From Candidula unifasciata (Eukaryota > Mollusca > Gastropoda > Stylommatophora > Geomitridae): a stretch of DNA of 64,000 nt. The position numbers and the translations under genes are program-made. Position 1 is the stretch's first letter, and every line of letters starts with the position of its first letter. Shown one piece after another: positions 37,401 to 49,400 of this stretch. Location: assembly GCA_905116865.2 (NCBI GenBank), contig CAJHNH020006124.1, positions 354,191 to 418,190 of the forward strand, read 5' to 3'. The notes below the pieces were generated by a model. The model was not told the origin of the DNA. It saw only the letters and a list, made by a program, of their open reading frames with translations, and did no database searches.

Positions 37401-40400
37401 ATGCTTGTTCTGTTGGACAAATGTTGTATCAGCTTCTTCTGTTGTTGCCTGAAATGTGTCTGCTTGTTTGTTCTCATTTGTGCTTTCTTCCAACTTGTCT
37501 TGTTTGTGTGAATTTGTCGTCTACGTGACAACCAACAAAGCCATGCCAGTCTAATACAAGTCCCTTTCCTTCCTAGCTGTGTTCAAATGCTGCTGACGCC
37601 AAGTGATCTACAGAAAGCTTCGTGGTTCATGGGTTTAGGTCGCCTGCGCTTCGTTGTCATTTGTATGCTGATTGTGAGGGTCTAGTTTAGAGAGAGACAC
37701 ACACACAAATCAGTTAAATTTATCTATCTCTGATACTGAATCATAAGTCAAGAATTGATTAAACTAAAGTTAACAACTTTATCACATCATATATTCACCA
37801 TTAATAGTTAATAATATCTCACACACTTAAAGTAATGGGATTGCTACAGATAAAGTTTTAAGAAGTGTTATTATGAATGTACGTATTTATGTTAGTCCCT
37901 TAATCACAGTCTGATGTCACTGAACTAATGAAAGACTAATTCTAGGGATGCTGGATCATTTGTTTACAGCCTGTGAGCCAGACAGTTGCATCTGCTGAAA
38001 GCGTACGTATACGTAAGATAGTGTAGAACACGGTTTCTTCAGCTTTGGCATACATCTGGGATTGGCAGTCAATATTTGGCATCAGTTGTGTGTATTGTCC
38101 TAGACATGGGAATTAGGGCCTCACATTGGGGCCATATTTCTGGCCTAACATTTGTCTGCCAAAGCTTTCTTTGAGGGGAGGCTGGCGCAGCTCAGACTTG
38201 TCTTTCAGGTCTTGGTGGTCAGCCTTTTCTCGCTGGAAAATATGTGCTCTTTTGTTCATCCATTTTGCATCTCTGTCTAAGTTCAGTGACATTTGCAGAT
38301 ATGACACATTTATTTATTCTAACACAACAAAATGACATCAGATGCATTTTATCACCAACTCTATGGCAGTGTTGGCATTTTAGTGTTGAATGCATCCACC
38401 TCATACGTCCGACACTTCACTGACACACGTGACAGTCTCTTTCTCCTTGTGCTGCTGACGCTCACCTCTAGTTCTCCTAGCAACCAAGGGCACATATTTT
38501 CTGGTTGTTGAGATGGATCTGATCATGAAACATGTAACTTGTTGCAATGATTATTTATTGTATACATAAAATGTAGATAAAGAAATGCTACAGCAATCAG
38601 ATCCATTTCTGTTAGATAACCTGGGATGGATAGATTTTGTGTTTATAAATCTGATCATTGTCTAATCTGATTTGGGTCACGGCACGGTCGTGACTTCTCT
38701 GCTTTCTCGTTGTAGGAGGAAAAACACCAGACCTCGGACGTATTGGCAGAACCTACCAGGATGTCATGGCTGAGAAGGCACTTACTAAAGAGCAGGTATG
38801 TAGATTTCTCAGCTTACTGTGTTTTATTTGTTCTTAATCTCATTTGTGTGATGTAGAGATGGGGGAGTGCCAGAGGGGGAACCTTCCATTTGTGTGATTT
38901 AGAGATGTGAGGATGCCAGAGGGGGAACCTTCCATTTGTGTGATATAGAGATGTGAGGGTGCCAGAGGGGGAACCTTCCATTTGTGCGATTTAGAGATGG
39001 GGGAGTGCCAGAGGGGTAACCTTCTATTTGTGTAATGTAGAGATGTGAGGGTGCCAGAGGGGGAACCTTCCATTTGTGCGATGTAGATGGGGGAGTGCCA
39101 GAGGGGGAACCTTCCATTTGTGCGATGTAGAGATGGGGGAGTGCCAGAGGGGGAACCTTCCATTTGTGTGTGTGTGATGTAGAGGTGGGAGAGTGCCAGA
39201 GGGGGAACCTTCCATTTGTGTGATGTAGAGATGGGGGAGGACCATTGATTTGTAATAACAGATTGACAACATTTTGCTGTTGTCCTTCTTTTTTAACTGT
39301 GTTGTCAGTAGGTTGTCCTGCAGGGGGTATCAGGGTCTACATTTTGTAGTAAGATTGTCGTGATGGCTGACCCACTAGTAAAATACACAAACTGAAGTTA
39401 TTTGAGTTTTCAGAGAGCTTTTGGCCTGACTGTTGTTGACATTGGCTGAATGGTAACCCTCTGATCAGTTTAACATTAGTAAATATACAAACCACAATGA
39501 CAATTTTCAAGTGGGTTAACTCTGTTTTGGGACGGCTAACTATAATAATATTGTTTTAAATGAGTTATTATTGTCGAGATATTTTTTACTGCTTTGGAGC
39601 AGGTGGTTTTTCTGCTAGACATTGTTCCGGCCTTGCTGTTATTGATAAGACTTTGTTTCTTCACATCTGCAGCAATAATAATATTGAAATGTCACTGTTG
39701 CACAGGCTGCTCTACGGGCACAGATGCAGGAAAAAGCCAAAGCAGGAGACTTGAGGGTAGTCAATGGCTCAGATGCACAGAAGCAAGCTTCCAAACGCAG
39801 ACGTTGGGATCAGGCTGGTGGAGAGGAAGGGGTGCCTGCCAAAAAGAAATCATCATCGTGGGATGCTGCAGAAGCATCAACACCTTCTAACAGCAGGTGG
39901 GATGAAACACCTGGACGGGCTAAAGGTAGGAATGTTTTGTGTTATTTGACTTGTTTCTTGAAACACCTGGGCGGGTTAGAGTGTTTTGTGTTATTTGACT
40001 TGTTTCTTGAAACACCTGGGCGGGTTAGTGTGTTTTGTGTTATTTGACTTGTTTCTTGAAACACCTGGACGGGCTAAAGGTAGGAGAGTTTTGTGTTATT
40101 TGACTTGTTTCTTGAAACACCTGGGCGGGTTAGAGTGTTTTGTGTTATTTGACTTGTTTCTTGAAACACCTGGACGGGCTAAAGGTAGGAGAGTTTTGTG
40201 TTATTTTTCTTGTTTCTTGAAACACCTGGGCGGGCTAAAGGTAGGAGAGTTTTGTGTTATTTGACTTGATTCTTGAAACACCTGGGCGGGCTAGAGGTAG
40301 AAGAGTTTTGTGTTATTTTACTTGATTCTTGAAACACCTGGACGGGCTAAAGGTAGGAATGTTCTGTGTTTGATGTTTCTTGGCAGCCAAATCGAAATTT

Positions 40401-43400
40401 TTCGATGCATTGAAAAGGTTTTTGGCAGTCCTGTGTGCTTTTGCCTGTTCTGTTCAATTTATACAGGGAATTGATAAGATACATTTGTGATGCCAGGAAA
40501 ATCAGTTAGTAGATGTTGTTTACACATCCTGTGATATGCTGATGGTAGGATTGATCACAACTTGGGGAAGGGGCTCCTTCTCATGCTGTGAAGTTTGTGG
40601 GTTTGATTCATGAGCATATCATCTAGCTGGAGAGTGCAGTCTTTGTGGAAATCCCCAGGGATTGTTGCTGTTCTGGGAACATACTGCTGGCAGTATGGAG
40701 ATAGACGTGGTCCTATGGAATACAACCGGTGCAGTGTAGTCTGTCCTGTTATTAATATAATTGTAACAGAAAGTCTTGTCAGAAGTCTTAGTCTGAACAG
40801 TAAAAAAACAGAAGTGATGGTGAGTACACAGCGAACATGCGTTCCATAATTTAAACAAGTAAATGGCTGGGGCAAAAAGAGAGAAAGAATGACAGAGATA
40901 CAAAGAATGTGTACACAAGTGGGTTGAATGGCTGTAGAGCATGAGGAAGACGAGTAGAGATGGTATCCAGACCTGACCTGCAACACTTGGAATCAGCAGC
41001 TGAAAAGAGAGCACAGATCACAGAGATGAATGGAGGCAGTGAACCTCAAGGGCTAGGGATGCTGAAGAAGAAGTTGTAACAGGACCTGCTGGAAGCAACA
41101 TATTGTAAGATGATCAGTAACAGCTGCTGGGAGATGTGTTAAAGCAGTTAAATGTAGAATAACCCCAACAAGATCAGAGGATCCAGAATATTGTACATAG
41201 AGGTAAGATAATTCTGATGAGCTATATACAGTCACTGTTGATGTATAGGAGGAGCAGTCCGTAAATGAGTATTGCCAGTGGTTTGTGATACATGCAGCTG
41301 TATGTTAGTAGTTTTTTGTCTTGTTTAACGGTCAGTTAAATTTATCACTGGCTTTGTGAGTAGGTGATAACTGAGTCTTTAATTTCCTTTGTGAGTAGAT
41401 GATAACTGAGTCTTTAATTTCTTTTGTGAGTAGGTGATAACTGAGTCTTTAATTTCCTTTGTGAGTAGATGATAACTGAGTCTTTAATTTCCTTTGTGAG
41501 TAGGTGATAACTGAGTCTTCAATTTCCTTTGTGAGTAGGTGATAACTGAGTCTTTAATTTCTTTTGTGAGTAGGTGATAACTGAGTCTTTAATTTCCTTT
41601 GTGAGTAGGTGATAACTGAGTCTTTAATTTCCTTTGTGAGTAGGTGATAACTGAGTCTTTAATTTCCTTTGTGAGTAGATGATAACTGAGTCTTTAATTT
41701 CCTTTGTGAGTAGGTGATAACTGAGTCTTTAATTTCCTTTGTGAGTAGGTAATAACTGAGTCTTTAATTTCCTTTGTGAGTAGATGATAACTGAGTCTTT
41801 AATTTCCTTTGTGAGTAGGTGATAACTGAGTCTTTAATTTCCTTTGTGAGTAGGTGATAACTGAGTCTTTAATTTCCTTTGTGAGTAGGTGATAACTGAG
41901 TCTTTAATTTCTTTTGTGAGTAGGTGATAACTGAGTCTTTAATTTCTTTTGTGAGTAGATGATAACTGAGTCTTTAATTTCCTTTGTGAGTAGGTGATAA
42001 CTGAGTCTTTAATTTCCTTTGTGAGTAGATGATAACTGAGTCTTTAATTTCTTTTGTGAGTAGATGATAACTGAGTCTTTAATTTCCTTTGTGAGTAGGT
42101 GATAACTGAGTCTTTAATTTCCTTTGTGAGTAGGTGATAACTGAGTCTTTAATTTCTTTTGTGAGTAGGTGATAACTGAGTCTTTAATTTCCTTTGTGAG
42201 TAGGTGATAACTTAGTCTTTAATTTCTTTTGTGAGTAGATGATAACTGAGTCTTTAATTTCTTTTGTGAGTAGGTGATAACTGAGTCTTTAATTTCTTTT
42301 GTGAGTAGGTGATAACTGAGTCTTTAATTTCCTTTGTGAGTAGGTGATAACTGAGTCTTTAATTTCCTTTGTGAGTAGGTGATAACTGAGTCTTCAATTT
42401 CCTTTGTGAGTAGGTGATAACTGAGTCTTTAATTTCTTTTGTGAGTAGGTGATAACTGAGTCTTTAATTTCTTTTGTGAGTAGGTGATAACTGAGTCTTT
42501 AATTTCCTTTGTGAGTAGGTGATAACTGAGTCTTTAATTTCCTTCGTGAGTAGATGATAACTGAGTCTTTAATTTCTTTTGTGAGTAGGTGATAACTGAG
42601 TCTTTAATTTCCTTTGTGAGTAGGTGATAACTGAGTCTTTAATTTCCTTTGTGAGTAGATGATAACTGAGTCTTTAATTTCCTTTGTGAGTAGATGATAA
42701 CTGAGTCTTTAATTTCCTTTGTGAGTAGATGATAACTGAGTCTTTAATTTCTTTTGTGAGTAGATGATAACTGAGTCTTTAATTTCCTTTGTGAGTAGAT
42801 GATAACTGAGTCTTTAATTTCCTTTGTGAGTAGGTGATAACTGAGTCTTCAATTTCCTTTGTGAGTAGATGATAACTGAGTCTTGTGAGTAGATGATAAC
42901 TGAGTCTTTAATTTCCTTTGTGAGTAGGTGATAACTGAGTCTTTAATTTCCTTTGTGAGTAGGTGATAACTGAGTCTTTAATTTCTTTTGTGAGTAGGTG
43001 ATAACTGAGTCTTTAATTTCCTTTGTGAGTAGATGATAACTGAGTCTTTAATTTCCTTTGTGAGTAGATGATAACTGAGTCTTTAATTTCCTTTGTGAGT
43101 AGATGATAACTGAGTCTTTAATTTCCTTTGTGAGTAGATGATAACTGAGTCTTTAATTTCCTTTGTGAGTAGATGATAACTGAGTCTTTAATTTCCTTTG
43201 TGAGTAGGTGATAACTGAGTCTTTAATTTCCTTTGTGAGTAGATGATAACTGAGTCTTTAATTTCTTTTGTGAGTAGGTGATAACTGAGTCTTTAATTTC
43301 CTTTGTGAGTAGATGATAACTGAGTCTTTAATTTCCTTTGTGAGTAGATGATAACTGAGTCTTTAATTTCCTTTGTGAGTAGGTGATAACTGAGTCTTTA

Positions 43401-46400
43401 ATTTCCTTTGTGAGTAGGTGATAACTGAGTCTTTAATTTCCTTTGTGAGTAGGTGATAACTGAGTCTTTAATTTCCTTTGTGAGTAGGTGATAACTGAGT
43501 CTTTAATTTCCTTTGTGAGTAGATGATAACTGAGTCTTTAATTTCCTTTGTGAGTAGATGATAACTGAGTCTTTAATTTCCTTTGTGAGTAGGTGATAAC
43601 TGAGTCTTTAATTTCCTTTGTGAGTAGGTGATAACTGAGTCTTTAATTTCCTTTGTGAGTAGGTGATAACTGAGTCTTTAATTTCTTTTGTGAGTAGGTG
43701 ATAACTGAGTCTTTAATTTCCTTTGTGAGTAGGTGATAACTGAGTCTTTAATTTCCTTTGTGAGTAGGTGATAACTGAGTCTTTAATTTCTTTTGTGAGT
43801 AGATGATAACTGAGTCTTTAATTTCCTTTGTGAGTAGGTGATAACTGAGTCTTTAATTTCCTTTGTGAGTAGGTGATAACTGAGTCTTTAATTTCCTTTG
43901 TGAAATCTACAACTAATTTACTGTTCTTAACCCCGTGAGGTTGATGATGGTGATGTCTGCCTTTGATGTTCTGTTTCTCACTTACATTTAGTGTTCAATG
44001 ATTATTATGTTCGGCAGTATTGCTAGATCATCTGTTTGCACTGTAGAGAACAGAACTAACAGTGGTAACTGCCGCAGTTCTCTATCACAGGATAGGACAG
44101 TCTGTCATAGATGCATACAAAATGCGCACAAGTTTCTGTTTTAAATGAAGCATAACAAAACTGGGCTTTTAGGTAGGAAACTGAATGTATGATGCCTTTC
44201 TGGGTACCCAGAGTTAGTAAGCAAGCCAAACAATTTCTTGAGGTTTTGGAGATGTGGTTTTACAGAAGAATCCTTAAAATTCATTGGACATCCAAAAAAG
44301 AGCAATCCAGATGTTTTAAAAGAGGTTAGGGCTTGAAGGCAACTTTTTACAAACATCAAAAAGAGACAGTCATCATTTTTTAGTCATATTGTGAGGAAAA
44401 GGAAACTGGAACACGTGACCACTGGAAAGATTTTTGTAGCCTTTTGTCACAGCATGGAGGGTTGTCAACACACAAATTGATACACACAGTTGCAGATTGT
44501 TTAGAGGCATGATCGCCCATGCCAGTCAGCAAGCACTTGATGTAGATGAGAGATAAAGGGACACTTTTGAGAGACAGATGTATTTGTTAGATAGTTCTTG
44601 TGTGGTCCTGTATTAATAAACAGGCTAACCAAGTTGTGATTACTTTGGAGGTTGTTTTTTTTTTTAACAGACTAGGTGAATGAGTCAGACTACATGATTA
44701 TAAATATCTGGGTTTTTTTTAAAAAGTATATGAGAGACAGAAAGGACAATGACAATATTTTTAAGTATATGCCAGGCAGGCAGGACAATGACAGTGTGTT
44801 TTAATTTGCTAATTCTGCTTTACTCAAACGCAGGAGCAGAAACACCAGGTGCTACACCCAGTTCCCGAGCATGGGATGCAACTCCTGGTCATGCCACACC
44901 AGGCGCAGTCACCCCGGGCAGGGGAGACGACACCCCAGGCCACAAAGCTACACCCAGTGCTAGGAAAAACAGATGGGACGAAACTCCAAAAACTGAGAGA
45001 GGTACAGACTTTGAATAAATTATGTTCTAAAGCATGCCATTTAAGAAATGAGTGATTCATGGTTAGGTAAACTGTCACCTGTGTGTGTAAAGCATGGTAT
45101 CTTGTAGCCGTGTTTTGATGAATGTCACTTCATAGCACACTAGAAACCTCTTGCTCCCTTGCAGACTTTGATGCTCATGATTTCCTCGATATCTTGTGTC
45201 CGGGTTTATGGTGGTTTTCTTCTGCCTCTTCCTCTAGCAACCATGCCCTCCATTACTGTTTTCTTCAAACCATCGGCCATACTGTCTGTTGCTGTTCTCA
45301 GCAAACCATCACCCATGCCCTCTTGTTCTCAGCAAACCATGCCCTCCGTTACTTTTCTCTGCAAGCCATCAACCATGCCCTCCATTACTGTTCTCAGCAA
45401 ACCATCAACCATGCCCTCCATTATTGTTCTCTGCAAACCATCAACCATGTCCTCCGTTACTGTTCTCAGCAAACCATCAACCATGTCCTCCGTTACTGTT
45501 CTCAGCAAACCATCAACCATGTCCTCCGTTACTGTTCTGTCTAAATCATTAGAGAGTATTAGACTGTATCATATTAATAGCATTTCAATATGTCACTCCA
45601 AATAACTAGCATTTGTACATGCCTATATTCTTATTCATGGCCAGTTTTTATAACAACCGATGTCTGGTTTCATTTTTTTTAAAAACTTGCTATAAAAGTT
45701 GTAACTGCAGATGTGGGGGGTGGGGGGATTCTTAGATTACAAGAGCTGAACAAACATTACATATTGTAGACACACAGGCAAAAACTACAAGGACAGGTCA
45801 CTCATCAGATCTGCAATGTTTGACACGGATAGTTGTGATAGCTCATTCATCATTTGTCTTATTTTTCCATTGCTCTGGTTTTATATCCCTTGACTCCATC
45901 ATGACATGTTTCTTGGGAGGACAACAGATGAAACAGTCAGTGTTGTCTTGTTTGTTTGAGAGAATGACCAGCTAATGTTTAGTCAGATATCTTCTTGTAT
46001 TGTTTGTTAAATGTCAAATATCTAACTATATTGTTATCGTGAACTGTGTGACAGTATTTAGTGAGATGTCAAGTTGTATTGTTAATGCTAACTGTGAGAC
46101 AGGGTTTAGTGAGATGTCAAGTTGTATTGCTAACTGAGAGACAGTATTTAGTGAGATGTCAAGTTGTATTGCTAACTGAGAGACAGTATTTAGTGAGATG
46201 TCAAGTTGTATTGCTAACTGAGAGACAGTATTTAGTGAGATTTCAAGTTGAATTGCTAACTGAGAGACAGTATTTAGTGAGATTTCAAGTTGAATTGCTA
46301 ACTGAGAGACAGTATTTAGTGAGATGTCAAGTTGTATTGCTAACTGAGAGACAGTATTTAGTGAGATTTCAAGTTGAATTGCTAACTGAGAGACAGTATT

Positions 46401-49400
46401 TAGTGAGATGTCAAGTTGTATTGCTAACTGAGAGACAGTATTTAGTGAGATTTCAAGTTGAATTGCTAACTGAGAGACAGTATTTAGTGAGATTTCAAGT
46501 TGAATTGCTAACTGAGAGACAGTATTTAGTGAGATTTCAAGTTGAATTGCTAACTGAGAGACAGTATTTAGTGAGATGTCAAGTTGTATTGCTAACTGAG
46601 AGACAGTATTTAGTGAGATTTCAAGTTGAATTGCTAACTGAGAGACAGTATTTAGTGAGATGTCAAGTTGTATTGCTAACTGAGAGACAGTATTTAGTGA
46701 GATGTCAAGTTGTATTGCTAACTGAGAGACAGTATTTAGTGAGATGTCAAGTTGTATTGCTAACTGAGAGACAGTATTTAGTGAGATGTCAAGTTGTATT
46801 GCTAACTGAGAGACAGTATTTAGTGAGATGTCAAGTTGTATTGCTAACTGAGAGACAGTATTTAGTGAGATGTCAAGTTGTATTGTTAATGCTAACTATG
46901 AGACAGGGTTTAGTGAGATGTCAAGTTGTATTGCTAACTGAGAGACAGTATTTAGTGAGATGTCAAGTTGTATTGCTAACTGAGAGACAGTGTTTAGTGA
47001 GATGTCAAGTTGTATTGCTAACTGAGAGACAGTATTTAGTGAGATGTCAAGTTGAATTGTTTATGTGAGCTCAAGTTTTCCACATTTTTGTTTCAGAAAC
47101 ACCGGGCCATGGAAGTGGCTGGGCAGAAACACCTAAAACAGACCGGGGTGGAGATTTGATCGAGAGCACACCTACACCAGGTGCCAGTAAGCGACGGTCA
47201 AGGTGGGATGAGACCCCTGCTACCACACCTTCTGCTATGACCCCAAGTATGACTCCGGGACATCTGACACCTGGAGCGACACCTGGTGGAATGACTCCTC
47301 AAGGACTGACACCAGGGGGAGGCACACCCAGCATGACCCCTAGTGGAGTCACCCCCACTGGTGCGAAAGCCATGGGTATGGCCACACCTACACCAGGTCA
47401 CTTGTTGCACATGACCCCAGAACAGCGCCAAGCCTGGTCCTGGCAGAAAGAGATTGACGAACGCAACAGGCCTCTCTCTGATGATGACCTGGAGAGCATG
47501 TTTCCACCTGGCTACAAGGTGAGTCAGCCACAGATATCTGTTACAACTATCCTTGTGTATGGAATAAATGAGTCAGCCACAGATATCTGCTACAACTATC
47601 TTTGTGTATGGAATAAATAGCTGACACATGTTTTAATGCAGCTTCAGTGTTGAAGCATTTTATGTTTTGCCGCTATGAGTTCATGAGAACATCTTGAGTT
47701 CTGTGAAATATTGGTATTTTCTTGGTTGATGAGGTTATGTGATTGTGGAAAGCAAACAAGTACAAAGTTGTTTTGTTTGATTTCACTTTTTTCATTTGAA
47801 TTCCTTTAGTATCTTCATTTGTTTCACATGAATGGAGATTGTTTGAGTGTGGAGAACAACCAGAATTAATTTTGAATGATTTATTTGTATCTTTCTCTAG
47901 AATAATGTCACCAAGTGCCTCGTTGACTGGCATGGCTGATTACACCTCTCAGCAGCCTACAGTATTCAGCAGCATGCATCAGTTGATGTACTGCACCCCC
48001 CACCATGACAGAGTCTTCTCTTGGTGGCTTCCACAAATCTTCCCCATCATCACGTTTCAGTTCCCTTCTTCTCATTACGTGGCATACAGAATTTTGTGAC
48101 TTTCTCTTTCTGATGTGTGTGTTATATCCTGACCCACAACTCTATCAAAACTGATTATTCATTTTAATCCTGCTATGAATTAAAGCATTCTGTAAAACCA
48201 GATCGCTGAGCCCTTAAGAAATTGTTTGATTTGTTGACTAATTGCCCCTTTTTTGCAGATATTTGTTAAAATAGGTTTTGTTTAGCATACAGGAATACTT
48301 TTTCTTATCACCAGTGATTTGAATTTATTGAATAAGCTATGTATAATTCTGTTTTGATTTCTTACCTGCTTGCAGGTTTTGCCGCCACCAGCTGGGTATG
48401 TTCCCATCCGCACACCTGCCCGCAAACTGCTCGCCACCCCAACGCCCATCGCAGGCACACCCATGGGTTTCCGAATGCAGACACCAGACAACAAAAGCAG
48501 CAAAGATATGATTGTAGACATGCAGCCTAAAGGCAACCTGCCCATGATGAAGCCAGATGACATGCAGTACTTTGACAAACTTCTGGTGGGTAGATTTCAG
48601 TTATTTTATTTGTGGATAGTGTTTTTCTTGCAGCATTTGCAGTTCACTGGTAGTTTAATCTTCCAGAAGTCTGGGGTTGAGGTCACAGGGTAAGAGATGA
48701 AGACACCATTGGCATGTCACATGTTCTGTTTTTGTGTGGTTTGTAAGAACCAATTTTGTTGCAAATGGATGTCTTCATGAGTACTCCAGTCCTCTTCATG
48801 CGTACCCCAGCCCTCTTCATGAGTACCCCAGCCCTCTTCATGAGTACCCCAGCCCTCTTCGTGAGTATCTCGGCCCTCTTCATGCGTACCCCAGCCCTGT
48901 TCATGAGTATCCCAGCTCTGTTCATGAGTATCCCAGCCCTGTACATGAGTATCCCAGCCCTGTTCACGAGTATCCCAGCCCTGTTCCAGAGATCTTGTCT
49001 GCTACCTGGTGATGATGATTCGTCTTATACTGGAACAGTAGTGATCAAATTATCTGGCAAGTCAGCACGGTTCTGTTTTTATTTTTAACAGGTACATGAC
49101 ACTAACTAGTCATAACATCATTCTTGTTTGTTTGATACACAATGTCCATAGGCTGCTCCCGTGTTACAGTGGTCACAATTGAAACTGTGAGGTTAGGGCC
49201 CTTGCAACAGAAATGTTGAGCTGTCTCAGACTTTTTGCTGCAGATTTTGAACTCTGTGACTATAAACATACAACATTCATCTTGGTTGGGAGATACTGTT
49301 TATCCTGGCCTTTCCAAACATCCTTACATACTCACTGCACATCTCAGGAGTTCTACACTTGCAAGTGTCGTTCTAACCTTACACCTATAATTCTGTCCCA

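Noticed and set aside
46061..47068. 335-codon frame beside exon 8
   Set aside because: The 42-bp period keeps the frame open by arithmetic. Many other arrays here have periods not divisible by three, so open frames are not selected. It does not join exon 8.
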